Part shown: positions 10,324-20,105 of the stretch, one piece after another | How the letters are laid out: every line of letters starts with the position of its first letter | Numbering within the stretch: position 1 is the stretch's first letter | Assembly (NCBI GenBank): GCA_019787685.1 | Contig: JAHNUO010000023.1 | Location: 62,001 to 126,000 of the forward strand | Source of the DNA: Chiua virens | Lineage: Eukaryota; Basidiomycota; Agaricomycetes; Boletales; Boletaceae | Direction of reading: 5' to 3' | DNA length: 64,000 bases | The notes under the pieces: generated by a model | Database searches by the model: none | The model's input: the letters and a program-made list of their open reading frames with translations, nothing else | Told to the model about the DNA's origin: nothing | Translations under genes and position numbers: made by a program

Positions 10324-13300
10324 GGAGGAAGACCGATTCGACGCCGGTATCTTCCCATTCACGTACCCATGTACTTGTAGCTGAACTTTCGTCTCAATCT
10401 ATGCAAATCCCTGTTAGATTGAATGTTACGGCTACTTCTCAAGACGTCGACACCCACGCCCTCATCGACTCCGGGGCCGGGATCAACTGCATTGACTGGA
10501 ACTTCGTCCAGAAACACAAGTTCCCGAAGGATCGCCTTCCGAAACCAATCCCGGTTAGGAACGTAGACTCCACCATGAACAAGAACGGTGACATCAAATT
10601 CACCACCACCCTCCAGATCGCTCTTGGCGGAGTGCTCCAGCGTATCAAATTCCACGTCATCCACTGTGGTTCTGAAAACGTCATCCTCGGTCTCCCTTGG
10701 CTTAAGGCGACCAACCCGATCATCGATTGGGTAGCAAAAACCATCACCGTCTCCACCCCAGAACCCGACCTACCTCCTATCACCACAGACGAACCCAAAC
10801 ACTCCGCCAGACTCGCTCACCCACCACCTATCCGTCCCGTCCGCCATCTCGATGTCGATCCCATCTGGGACGGCAAACTCTACGACTACCTCGGCACCGA
10901 AACTGGGCATCGTTTCACGACCCAGTCCGTGCAACACTCCGTCAACCGCGTAATGCGTGCTGGACAACGCTTCGTTCGGACCACTCAACCCGAGAAGCTC
11001 ACCAACGCTACCGCCCTTGCGGCCGCAGCGAAGAAACCCAAGATCACCCTCCCTTCGGAATACTCGGAATTCGAATCCGTATTCGCGAAGGAACCATTCA
11101 ATCAGATGCCTCCCTCAAGGTCCTGCGACCACGAAATCCATCTGAAAGACACCTTCGTACCCAAGGTCGGAAAGGTCTACCCCTTGTCTCCAGACGAGCG
11201 CAAGGCCACTGACGACTTCATCGACGAACATCTGGCCAATGGCAAAATCCGTCCCTCCAACTCCCCGCAAGCGTCCCCCTTCTTCTTCGTCAAAAAGAAG
11301 GATGGCAAACTCCGTCCTTGCCAAGATTACCGCTATGTCAACGAACATACTGTTCGCGACGCCTACCCCCTTCCCCTTATCTCCGACCTCGTCGACAAGT
11401 TAAAGGATGCCAAACTGTTCACCAAGTTCGACGTCCGATGGGGTTACAACAATGTTCGCATCAAGGACGGACACCAATGGAAAGCCGCTTTCATCACCCA
11501 CCGCGGCCTCTTCGAACCCACGGTCATGTTCTTCGGACTGACCAACTCTCCCGCGACATTCCAGCGTTTCATGAACGACTCTTTCCGCGATATGATCGCC
11601 GAAGGATGGCTCGTCATTTACATGGATGACCTCCTTATCTTCTCCGAAGACGAGGCAACTCACACGGAACGCACCAAACGCGTTCTCGCTCGCATGAAGG
11701 AACTTGACCTTCACTTGAAACTAGAAAAATGCCACTTCGCCACCACCGGAGTAGAATACCTTGGTATGATTGCCCGACCGGGCGAACTAGCCATGGACCC
11801 CGTCAAGGTCGCCGGTATTGCTGACTGGCCAACCCCCACTAAGCTCAAGGACGTCCGATCGTTCATGGGCTTCGCCAACTTCTACCGTCGGTTTATCCCC
11901 GACTACTCGACCATCGCTCGCCCCCTCGTCGATCTTACCAAGAAAGACGCCCCTTGGACTTGGGGATCCGCCCAGGTCAACGCCTTCGAACGCCTCAAAA
12001 AGGCTTTTACCACGGATCCTGTACTCCGGTTTCCCGACTCTGCTCGCCCCTTCGCCATCGCTACGGACGCATCTAAATATGCAACCGGCGGTGTACTCCT
12101 CCAGACCGACGCAAACGGCGACTGGAAACCTTGCTCCTACCTTTCTCAGTCGTTCAACGCTGCAGAAAGGAACTATGACATCTACGACCGAGAACTCCTT
12201 GCAGTCATCCGGTCCCTCAAAGCCTGGCGCCATCACCTTCGGGGAAGCGCACACCCTGTCACGGTCTTTTCTGACCACAAGAACCTGACGTACTTCCGTC
12301 AGCCACAAAACCTGAACCGCCAACAAGCTCGTTGGCTACTTGACCTCGCCGACTTCGACCTGACCTTCTCCCACGTCCCCGGGAAGCTCCTCGACGGTCC
12401 GGATGCGCTTTCACGCCGACCGGACCATATCACCTCCGACTCCGACAACAAAAACGTCACACTCCTGCCGGATGACGTATTCGTGAACCTTGTCACCTTG
12501 GACTTGCAATCCCTGATTGCCAAGTCGTCCGCCGACGATCCGCTAGTCTTGGACACCCTCAACGCCCTCGACGGAGGTCTCCCGTCTTCATTCCGAGCCC
12601 GCCTCTCTGATTGGAAATACGACGCTGGCGTCCTGACATACCAGGGCCGCGTTTACGTTCCTCCAAACCTCGAACTCCGGCAACAAATTGTTGCCCGCCA
12701 CCATGACTCTCACTCCGCCGGCCACCCCGGCTACTTAAAGACTCGCCAACTCGTCGCTGCCGAATTCTGGTGGCCGGGTCTTGCCTCCTTCGTCCGCTCC
12801 TACGTCTCCGGTTGTGCCGCTTGCCAACAACACAAGGTCAACACCCACCCGACCACCCCTCCTCTGTCTCCAATCCCCTCTGCGTGCTCCCGCCCATTCC
12901 AGAATGTGTCGGTAGATCTCATCACGGATTTACCCACGTCGGCGGAGGGCTACGATTCCCTCATGGTCGTGGTCGACCATGGCCTTACGAAGGGGGTAAT
13001 TCTTTGCCCCACAGTAAAAACCGCCGACTCCGCAGGTATTGCCTGCCTCTTTTTCCACAAGGTTTACACCCGATTCGGCCTCTACGACAAGATCATATCT
13101 GACCGTGGCCCGCAGTTTGCTTCTGCTTTTGCAAAAGAACTCTCCCGGCTTATCGGATACCGCCTCTCCCTGTCCACCGCGTACCATCCCCAATCCGATG
13201 GTGAGACGGAACGAGTCAACCAAGAAGTAGAAACCTATCTCTGCATGTATTGCCAAAACAACCCGGAGAAATGGGCCGATCTACTCCCTATGGCCGAATT

Positions 13301-14591
13301 CGCGCACAACCACCGCCCTCACTCCGTCACCGGCAAGTCGCCGTTCTTCTTGATGATGGGATATGAACCCCGTCCCCTACCCACGATCATCGCCGACACC
13401 AACCTTCCCGCCGTCAAGGAACGCCTTGACGTCCTATCTGCAGCACGGGACGAAGCCCTCGCAGCACACGAACTCGCCCGCCAAGCCATGAAATCCCGAT
13501 CCTTCCGCAAATTCAAACCATTTGCTAAAGGAGACCAAGTTTGGCTCGAAGCCCGCAACCTGAAACGGGAGCTCATCTCCCCAAAACTCGCATCTCGCCG
13601 AGAAGGACCCTTCTCTATCACGGAAGTCCTTTCTCCGCTCACCTACCGACTCCGCCTCCCTAAGACCTGGAAGATCCACCCGGTCTTCCATGCTTCGCTG
13701 TTATCGCCCTATCGCGAAACAGAAACCTACGGCGCGAACTTCCCGAGACCACCACCTGACCTTATCGCTGGAGAAGAGGAATACGAAATTGAGCGGATCT
13801 TACGCCACACGCAGAACCCGCTTAACCGCAAGTTCCTGATCCGATGGAAAGGATATTCCGCCGCCGATGACTCATGGGAACCCGAGTCCAATTTAGGAAA
13901 CGCCAAGGAAACGGTCGACGCTTATAAGTGGACCCATCCGAAGGATTTCCCCTCCTTAGCACCACCACGACCACCTCGCTCCCCACTTCGACCACCTCCG
14001 CCAGTCTCCGTCAAAGCAATAATGACCTACCGCTCCTGCTCGACCCCCGACTTCGAAAACGAAATCATCCACTCGGTCCCTGTCTTCACTCCCACCGCGT
14101 CTATTCCTCACCTACCTCTTCCCCCACCGGCGACCCCCACCTCCGATGCAACCACCCTCTCCACCGAATCCTCCCTCACAGAGTCCACCCGACCCCCTTC
14201 TCCTGCTGTTTCAGCAGTTGCCTCCGCAGGATGGGGAGCTCCTTCTCAATGGCCTGTTCCTTCTGAGCGCCCTGGTCGCGTTCGTTCTCCTCTCCAGGCA
14301 GTAGACCTGCCGTACCATTCCCACACCATCCGTTCTTCCTCCTCGACCCCCGAGTACTTTCGTCGCATGCGCGAACTCATCCTAGACCCAGCAATGGCGT
14401 TCCCCATCGAACACCACCTTGACTTGAACTCCCCGCTTAACGCTCTCTACTTGGCGTACTTGCAATGCGAGCGCCTTACCTTCGTCCAATCCGACCTCCT
14501 CGGTCGAGATCGTCACTCCCACCTCCTCTCTGCGGTCACCGGCCAAATCCACGACTGGATCCGCGCCTACATCGAGCATACCCTTCACTAG
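10320..14591 (+). CDS. Pol of inner chromovirus (PR-RT-RNase H-INT-chromodomain)
   Basis: Entered by -1 shift from gag. Protease HALIDSGAGINCID (catalytic Asp codon 10467). RT with FTKFDVRWGYNNVRI and YMDD at 11619-11630. RNase H with ATDAS, RELLAVI and FSDHKNL. Integrase HHCC finger (HSAGHPGYLKTR...CAACQQ), then Asp/Asp/Glu in VSVDLITDLP, ISDRGPQF and GETERVNQ, followed by a GPF module. A chromodomain at about 13770-13930 (EYEIERILRH..., FLIRWKGY, DSWEPESNL) would steer integration to marked chromatin. A further 200-residue Pro/Ser-rich tail runs to the TAG at 14589-14591. All catalytic residues checked are present, so activity is possible. Confidence 0.95.
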   Translation, partial: LRRKTDSTPVSSHSRTHVLVAELSSQSMQIPVRLNVTATSQDVDTHALIDSGAGINCIDWNFVQKHKFPKDRLPKPIPVRNVDSTMNKNGDIKFTTTLQIALGGVLQRIKFHVIHCGSENVILGLPWLKATNPIIDWVAKTITVSTPEPDLPPITTDEPKHSARLAHPPPIRPVRHLDVDPIWDGKLYDYLGTETGHRFTTQSVQHSVNRVMRAGQRFVRTTQPEKLTNATALAAAAKKPKITLPSEYSEFESVFAKEPFNQMPPSRSCDHEIHLKDTFVPKVGKVYPLSPDERKATDDFIDEHLANGKIRPSNSPQASPFFFVKKKDGKLRPCQDYRYVNEHTVRDAYPLPLISDLVDKLKDAKLFTKFDVRWGYNNVRIKDGHQWKAAFITHRGLFEPTVMFFGLTNSPATFQRFMNDSFRDMIAEGWLVIYMDDLLIFSEDEATHTERTKRVLARMKELDLHLKLEKCHFATTGVEYLGMIARPGELAMDPVKVAGIADWPTPTKLKDVRSFMGFANFYRRFIPDYSTIARPLVDLTKKDAPWTWGSAQVNAFERLKKAFTTDPVLRFPDSARPFAIATDASKYATGGVLLQTDANGDWKPCSYLSQSFNAAERNYDIYDRELLAVIRSLKAWRHHLRGSAHPVTVFSDHKNLTYFRQPQNLNRQQARWLLDLADFDLTFSHVPGKLLDGPDALSRRPDHITSDSDNKNVTLLPDDVFVNLVTLDLQSLIAKSSADDPLVLDTLNALDGGLPSSFRARLSDWKYDAGVLTYQGRVYVPPNLELRQQIVARHHDSHSAGHPGYLKTRQLVAAEFWWPGLASFVRSYVSGCAACQQHKVNTHPTTPPLSPIPSACSRPFQNVSVDLITDLPTSAEGYDSLMVVVDHGLTKGVILCPTVKTADSAGIACLFFHKVYTRFGLYDKIISDRGPQFASAFAKELSRLIGYRLSLSTAYHPQSDGETERVNQEVETYLCMYCQNNPEKWADLLPMAEFAHNHRPHSVTGKSPFFLMMGYEPRPLPTIIADTNLPAVKERLDVLSAARDEALAAHELARQAMKSRSFRKFKPFAKGDQVWLEARNLKRELISPKLASRREGPFSITEVLSPLTYRLRLPKTWKIHPVFHASLLSPYRETETYGANFPRPPPDLIAGEEEYEIERILRHTQNPLNRKFLIRWKGYSAADDSWEPESNLGNAKETVDAYKWTHPKDFPSLAPPRPPRSPLRPPPPVSVKAIMTYRSCSTPDFENEIIHSVPVFTPTASIPHLPLPPPATPTSDATTLSTESSLTESTRPPSPAVSAVASAGWGAPSQWPVPSERPGRVRSPLQAVDLPYHSHTIRSSSSTPEYFRRMRELILDPAMAFPIEHHLDLNSPLNALYLAYLQCERLTFVQSDLLGRDRHSHLLSAVTGQIHDWIRAYIEHTLH

Positions 14592-15233
14592 ATGCAGATG
14601 GGCGAATTCCTGGAGGACCTCCACCGCTACCAAGCGGACCTCGCCCGCCACATGGCTCCTTCCCCTCGCACCCCGTCTACCCCGTCCGCATCCTCCGCAC
14701 CCTTCACTGAGGAGGAAATGCTCGCCTGCAACCGTGCCGAAGCCGAACTGATGTTTCGGACCGGTCAGGTATCCCTCCCCGACGATCACCCTCGCTTCCA
14801 TGAAGCCTGCTTCGAATGCAGGAAACTCGGCCACATCCGGGTTGAATGCCCCATGTACCAATGCCCTATCTGTCTTACCTGGGCCCCTGGACATATCCAA
14901 TCCCGCTGCCCTGGACGACCTCCTCGGGTACGCGCTCGCATCCCCCTTGCCAACCGGCTTACTCCCGTGGCCGCCGGAAACACTTGGACCCGACGCTCGC
15001 CTCGCCCCGCTATCCCCTCCACGTCGTCTTCATCGGCAAACTCGTCTTCTTCGTCGCGCCGCAACCGCCGCTCCGTACTCCCTGTACCCCCACCTCAACG
15101 AGCCCGCCGCCATGCGCGACAACGTTCCGCCTCTCCTGACCGATGCTCGGTCTCCCCATGTGATGACCCCATCGACAACGAGGGGTACGCCAATATCACC
15201 AGCAGTCCTGTCCGTGATGCGTTCGATTTCTAG
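14592..15233 (+). CDS. Third ORF after pol with tandem zinc knuckles
   Basis: Starts with ATG directly abutting the pol stop (TAG-ATG) and in the same frame as pol; 213 residues. Residues 75-110 hold two metal knuckles: CFECRKLGHIRVEC (C-x2-C-x4-H-x4-C) and CPICLTWAPGHIQSRC (C-x2-C-x6-H-x4-C). The tail is Arg/Ser-rich and likely binds nucleic acid. It ends 42 bp before the 3' LTR. The gene occupies the env position but has no signal peptide or membrane segment. It could be made by termination-reinitiation, by readthrough of the TAG as a Pol extension, or from its own mRNA. I know of no established function. Confidence 0.7.
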   Translation: MQMGEFLEDLHRYQADLARHMAPSPRTPSTPSASSAPFTEEEMLACNRAEAELMFRTGQVSLPDDHPRFHEACFECRKLGHIRVECPMYQCPICLTWAPGHIQSRCPGRPPRVRARIPLANRLTPVAAGNTWTRRSPRPAIPSTSSSSANSSSSSRRNRRSVLPVPPPQRARRHARQRSASPDRCSVSPCDDPIDNEGYANITSSPVRDAFDF

Positions 15234-15267
15234 AGATGATCTTCGCTTGGTGCTTTGATCGTACTCC

Positions 15268-15275
15268 GGGGGTAA
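15268..15275 (+). other. Polypurine tract of inner element
   Basis: GGGGGTAA immediately before the 3' LTR at 15276, the position of the plus-strand primer. Confidence 0.6.
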
Positions 15276-15997
15276 TGTTACAATTTCTTTCTTTCATCGT
15301 TCTTGTACTTCTTCACTACACTCGATACCTAGGTATCTTCGTACGTTCATCCGTACGCTTTCCTTTCACTTGTATCTCCGCACCGGTGTTACCCGGATGC
15401 TTACGTTCCCCTTTTCTCGTCATCATCCGATGGCATCGCGCTTACTCATTCAATTCTCGTCATCATCTGATGGCTTCGCATTTGTCATTTCATCTTCGTC
15501 ATCGTCCGCTGCCATCGCATCGTACGACTTCCCTTTTTGATTACTGCGCACCCTTTTTGGCCTTTTAACCCTTCTGCTCTTCCAGCCTACCTCTTTTAGT
15601 TACTTGGTCCGTGCGCAGTTATGTAGTATAAATACCTCGCAGCGATACTCCTGTACTCTAGTCTTGATCTCCGCAATACTAGCTGAGTATCTCTGCTCCA
15701 CTCGCCACAGCGCCTGTGACCACTCGGTTGGACTACTCTCAAGTCCTTCTTCCACTTGGACTCTTCGCAGTCAACCCTTGACCCTCGACCGTCCCTCGGG
15801 TATAGATTCCCAACAGGACAACTCTCAGCAACGCCTGAGTTTTCACTCGTCTCTCTGGTAGCAACCCGCTGACCAGAAACCCTCGTTCGACTCTTCAGCG
15901 CACCACGTATCAAGTGGTGGTTGTTTGAGTTATCGCAGCCACTTGGTACTTGGCGCTTTTGCGGCTACGCTAGGTCCTACCCGGAACTACCGTAACA
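15276..15997 (+). repeat. 3' LTR of inner chromovirus
   Basis: 722 bp, about five substitutions from 8306-9027; followed by the CTATC target duplication (15998-16002). Confidence 0.95.
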
Positions 15998-16002
15998 CTA
16001 TC

Positions 16003-16085
16003 CCCGCTCACCCACTCATGTCGATGTCACTCACTTTGTCGATCCATCAGATCTCGCTGGTCTCGCTGCCGAAGAAGAACCTTAG
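16003..16085 (+). pseudogene. Detached 3' end of outer pol
   Basis: When the inner element and one CTATC copy are ignored, the frame at 8302-8305 continues here as PRSPTHVDVTHFVDPSDLAG and stops at TAG 16083-16085. It is 38 bp before the polypurine tract of the outer element. Confidence 0.85.
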
Positions 16086-16123
16086 GTGTTTGCAGAGCGA
16101 CTGGGACAGTCACTATTCGAAGT

Positions 16124-16133
16124 GAAAGGGAGG
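16124..16133 (+). other. Polypurine tract of outer element
   Basis: GAAAGGGAGG directly before the 3' LTR start at 16134. Confidence 0.75.
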
Positions 16134-16548
16134 TGTAAGGATTGCTACGCATCCGGCTACAGATCTGGTCCGAGCGACCACTGCCTTTTCATTTTATTCG
16201 TCAGCGTTATTCAGCACTATTCAGTCGTTTCTAAGCTCTCTGTTTACCATACACTTCATAGCCTTTTCACTTTCATATATAAGCCTCCTTGTACGTTCGT
16301 CTCATCAATCAATAATAATCAGTCTAAGAGTCCAATCCCGATCGTTTCAGCTCAATCCGAAGTATTCCGACGTTCCGCACACCTTCCGAGTCTCCCGATT
16401 CCGCACGTTCTCCGACTCTCTCTACGCACGGACGCATTCACTCTTTCTCGCACACTCAACAAACCATCTACCGGCTCAGTCACCTTCCCCTTTCGCACTC
16501 GCACTCGCCTTCCACGTTTCGCCAACACAAGCGGAGTGTGCCGCTACA
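16134..16548 (+). repeat. 3' LTR of outer Ty3 element
   Basis: 415 bp, same ends as 1923-2337, followed by CAAT (16549-16552), which repeats the four bases before the 5' LTR. Confidence 0.9.
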
Positions 16549-16552
16549 CAAT

Positions 16553-16868
16553 GATGGATGGCTATATATGCCTGAGCACTCGCTCAAGGCACCTTGCCCT
16601 TTCTCTCCATTGTCGGGCTCACTTGCTCCTCTCTCTCTGTGCTCTCTTTTCGCGTCCCACCCACCTATACCCTGTTCGCTCTGTTTGCCCCTTTTTCCTT
16701 TTTGTTTTTTCTCTTGTTTTGTCCCATTTTTTTTCCTTCTTGCCTTTCTTGTTCCTCTCGTCATACCACTCGCTTATTGCCCCTCATATATTATTGGTAC
16801 AATAAAACTTGTTTTTCCACCATCCCCATCTCCACACAGCTTTGCTAGGACTGGCCTCTCGTGCTGAC
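16553..16868 (+). repeat. Remainder of A2 region of the tyrosine-recombinase element
   Basis: Sequence between the outer Ty3 element and B2. It contains GGCTATATATGCC (TATA-like), a long pyrimidine-rich stretch and AATAAAA (about 16800), as expected of a terminal repeat with promoter and polyadenylation signals. It carries no convincing gene. Confidence 0.45.
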
Positions 16869-17022
16869 GGGCCAGTGTTTCCTGCATCGGCTCTCAGCAT
16901 ACCCTGGTCACCTGCTTGAGACTCCAGGTCTCGTTCGGGCTGCGCCCCTCCCACCTACAGGAAGCCTGTCCAAGCAACAGCTGTATCCAACCACATCTCC
17001 CACAAGACGAGTAGCCTGAAAC
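16869..17022 (+). repeat. B2 copy of 154-bp split direct repeat
   Basis: Same length and sequence as 1712-1865 with scattered CpG-type transitions. It marks the 3' end of the tyrosine-recombinase element. Confidence 0.65.
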
Positions 17023-17580
17023 TTTACTTGGCCGGATGTCAACCATTCAATTCCTTCTTCAATGACTGGCAGCTGGTTCGAGAGCAATCCCGATCAGTGG
17101 CTATGATTCTTCCTTTGGGCTTCTCAGATTCATTCCTGATCTGCTCTGATGGAGTACCACATTGCCTTTTATGTATGCTTCCTCATTCATCTCATGGCTC
17201 TCTGCCTTCCTCTTTCAGATGACTCCTTTTGGTAGCATCCTGTATTCATATGCGGCTCACTGCAAGGACTCCTGCTTCTCCTTTTGGATGCTTCCCATAT
17301 CCAGACATATTCCTTTTATATCCATGGTCTTTTACATATATAAGTTGCTTCATGACTTCCATGTCCCTTAGCTAGTTCTGTGCAATTCAGTGTACTTCTT
17401 AGTAGTCTCCACTTGGTGTGAGCCCTTTCCCAAACAGTTGAGGACCCTCAGCATTGGCAGACAAGTGCCCTCTTCCCTAACCCAGATGTTGCTGCAGTTG
17501 AGCTGTAGGACTCATACTTCTCGAGATAAGGTGTGGGTAAGTCATCGCCGCCTGAGCTCTCAACAAGTCTTATTGGTCAC
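17023..17580 (-). repeat. Truncated LTR, inverted relative of 55682-57014
   Basis: Reads as the reverse complement of the solo LTR at 55682-57014 (without that copy's nested insert), including TTTACTTGGCC..GATGTCAACC at the left and GTCATCGCCGCCTGAGCTCT near the right. The left end is cut by the tyrosine-recombinase element, and the last 27 or so bases of the LTR are missing at the right, where the minisatellite begins. Confidence 0.7.
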
Positions 17581-19880
17581 TATATATGCAGGTGGGCCTG
17601 CCTGAGCAGGGGGAGGTATGAATTGTTTTCAATGAGACGGGCCCAGATGGTGTATAGGAGCCCACAAACCTATAGACGAGGGAACCCGCCAAGGGACAGG
17701 GCATAGAATCCATATACCTGTGCGGACCAGGTGAGCAAACATGAAAGGGCCCACAAGGGCATAGTGGACGTTGTCCTGATCACACGGTCAGGCCCACAAA
17801 CAAAGATAGATAGGGTCACATAGAGATGAGTAGGCCCGCAAAAACATATTGGATGGAAAACAGATTGTATGAACAGGCCCACATGGGAATGATAGCCAGT
17901 TTGATTAGATGTGTGGGCTTGTGAGTGCTTAACGAATAGACATGCGATCACATGTGTGAGCCCGCGTGAGCATAGTATCTGCAATGTTGATGAGACATGC
18001 AGGCCCACACATGCTGTGCAGACAGAAATTGAATCACACGTGTGGGCACACATGGGCACGGTGGATACAACCTGGATGAGATAGGCGGGCCCATGCATTC
18101 ATTGTGGATGAAAGTCAAATCACATGTGTGGGCCCGCAGGGCATGGTGGATGCAACATCAATGACACTGGTGGGCCCATGTATGCTCGGTGGGTGGGAAT
18201 GCCATTAGATGTGTGGGCCCGTAAGTAGCTACAACAAGGATAAGACAGGCGGGCCCACGTGTGCTCGATGGATAGACATGCAATCACACGTGTGAGCCCG
18301 TACAGGGATGGTTGCTGCAACCAGGATAACACAGGCAGGCCCATGTGTGCTCGGTGGCTGGACATGTGATCACATGCATGGGCCCACAAGGGCATGGTGG
18401 ATACAACCTGGATGAGACAGGAAGGCCCATGCATGCTGTGAGGATGAACATGAGATCACACATGTGAGCCTGACTGGGTATGGTAGCTGCAGCCTTGATG
18501 ACTGAGGTGGGCCCATGTGGGCCTTGCGGGCGGAAGCCAAATCTCATGTGTGGACCTGCGCGGGAATGGTAGTTGCAATCTAGATGAGACAGGCAGGCCC
18601 ATGCATGCTTTGCGGATGGAAATCAAATCACATGTATGGGCCCAATTGGCAGGGTGGCTGCAACATTGATGACACAGACAGGCCTCTTTGCGGATGGTGA
18701 CCGGATCTCACATGTGTTCCCACACGGGTATGGTGATGCAACCTCGATGACACAGGCGGGCCCATGCCACTCTGTGCGGGTGGAACACGAATTACATGCG
18801 TGGGCATGGTGGATGCAACCGTGATGATATAGGTGGGCCCATGCATTCTTCGTGGGTGGAACTCAAATCATACATGTGGGCCCGCATGGGCATGGTGGAT
18901 GCAACCTGGATGATACATGCAGGCCCATGCATGCTTTGCGCAGGGAAATCGAATCACATGTGTGGGCCTGCAATGGCATGGTAGCCACAGCATCAATGAC
19001 ACAGGCAGGCCCACATGCATGCTTTGCAGATGGGAACCGAATCTCATGTGTGAGCCCGCATGGGCATAGTGGATGCCACCAGGATGAGACAGGCGGGCCC
19101 ATACATGCATTGTGGATGGACATTGAATCTCACATGTGGGCCCACAGGGGCATGTGGTGGATGCAACTTATCAGTCACGCAGGCACATGCATGTTCGGTG
19201 GATGGACATGCAACCACATGTGTGGGCCCGTATGGGCAGGCTAGCTGCAACCAGGCTGACACAGGCAGGCCCATGTCTGCCCAGTGGATGGCCATGCGCT
19301 CACATGTGTGCGCCCACAAGTATATGGTGGATGTACCTTGGATTAAGCAGGCAGGCCCATGCATGTGGTGTGGACGAATATGAGATCACACCATCACCTC
19401 CATGCGATGTGCAGGTAGTATATACATGCTTTGTGGGTAGAAATCGAATCACATGTGTGGACCTGCATGGGTACTAGATGAGGTGTGTGGGCCATCGTAT
19501 GCTTGGTGCATGGAAGTGCAATCACACAGGGGGGCTGACACAAAAATAATAGCTGCAACCTCAATGAGACGTGCGTGCTCGTATGTGCTCAGCACATAGC
19601 CATGGGATCACACCAGTGGGTCTGGACAGGCCATCTACAAATTCAAATGAGACATGCAGGGTGATGTAAGGTTGGCAGATAGATCACATGGGTAGGCCCA
19701 TATGAGAATGATACCTGGTTCCTCAATGAAACTTGCGGGTCCCCACTTGAACTGAGCCGATAAACAATTAAATGTGTGGGCCCAGACAGGGTAGCTAGAA
19801 ACTCGACTACATGTGCGGGCTCGTGTATTCTCAGCAGATGGAAATGGGATCACACAGATGGGGTCACACCTCACACAGGG
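17581..19880 (+). repeat. Minisatellite array 1, GGGCCC-rich unit of about 80-88 bp
   Basis: About 27 degenerate units, each with a core like GTGTGGGCCCGCATGGGCAT, GGTGGATGCAACCTGGATGA and GCGGGCCCATGCATGC. Starts of successive cores (18125, 18209, 18288, 18376, 18461, 18547, 18632) are 79-88 bases apart. Long open frames across it are by-products of the unit length and carry no recognisable protein. The same unit appears inverted at 47563-48168, 50223-50911 and 53770-54700. Confidence 0.9.
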
Positions 19881-20105
19881 ACAGTTGACCCTGGATTTCC
19901 ATCTGCCATGTCAATGTAGGCCTGAGAACAGCTGGCCACCGCAGGTCAAGTACATCATTCCGTTAGACTGCAGATGCCGTGCACTATAATTGAGGGTGGG
20001 AATATGATGTAATCATTCATCCAAACAAGATTCCACTTGGCACCATAAACTTGCTCACATAACTTCTCTGCTTTGCTGAATTCAAACACCTGTGATTACT
20101 CCTCA

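Larger units (their letters stand above)
8306..15997 (+). mobile_element. Inner chromodomain Ty3 element (chromovirus), 7692 bp, likely complete
   Basis: LTRs of 722 bp (8306-9027, 15276-15997) begin TGTTAC and end GTAACA. The 5-bp duplication CTATC flanks it at 8301-8305 and 15998-16002. The LTRs differ at about five sites, four of them CpG transitions. gag, pol with chromodomain, and a third ORF are all open. It is CpG-rich compared with its surroundings, consistent with being the youngest insertion in the nest. Confidence 0.95.
1923..16548 (+). mobile_element. Outer Ty3-type LTR retrotransposon (about 6.9 kb without its insert)
   Basis: Two 415-bp LTRs (1923-2337, 16134-16548) start TGTAAGG and end CTACA. 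They differ at about five sites, all transitions at CpG. A primer-binding site, one gag-pol frame, a polypurine tract and the LTR follow in order. Direct CAAT copies flank it (1919-1922, 16549-16552), a short 4-bp target duplication. Domain order PR-RT-RNase H-INT places it in Ty3 (Metaviridae-like), without chromodomain. The inner element 8306-15997 sits in the last codons of pol. Confidence 0.9.
1..17022 (+). mobile_element. Tyrosine-recombinase (DIRS-order, Ngaro/PAT-like) retrotransposon, 5' end outside window
   Basis: The order RT/RNase H tail, then tyrosine recombinase, then a direct-repeat pair is that of DIRS-order elements with split direct repeats (A1-ORFs-B1-A2-B2). B1 is 1712-1865 and B2 is 16869-17022 (each 154 bp, near identical). 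A2 would be 1866-1922 plus 16553-16868, about 373 bp, split by the Ty3 nest at 1923-16552. A1 and most of the reverse transcriptase lie before the window, so this assignment is partly inferred. The coding parts are CpG-depleted and broken, making this the oldest layer of the nest. Its right end joins the LTR fragment starting at 17023. Confidence 0.65.

Noticed and set aside
14592..15233. Third ORF as an env-like gene
   Set aside because: No signal peptide, membrane segment or glycoprotein features; two zinc knuckles point to nucleic-acid binding.
17670..19480. Many long overlapping frames on both strands translating to MHGPA-like or MGPHM-like repeats
   Set aside because: They are translations of the 80-88 bp minisatellite, present in several frames at once and without protein-family resemblance.
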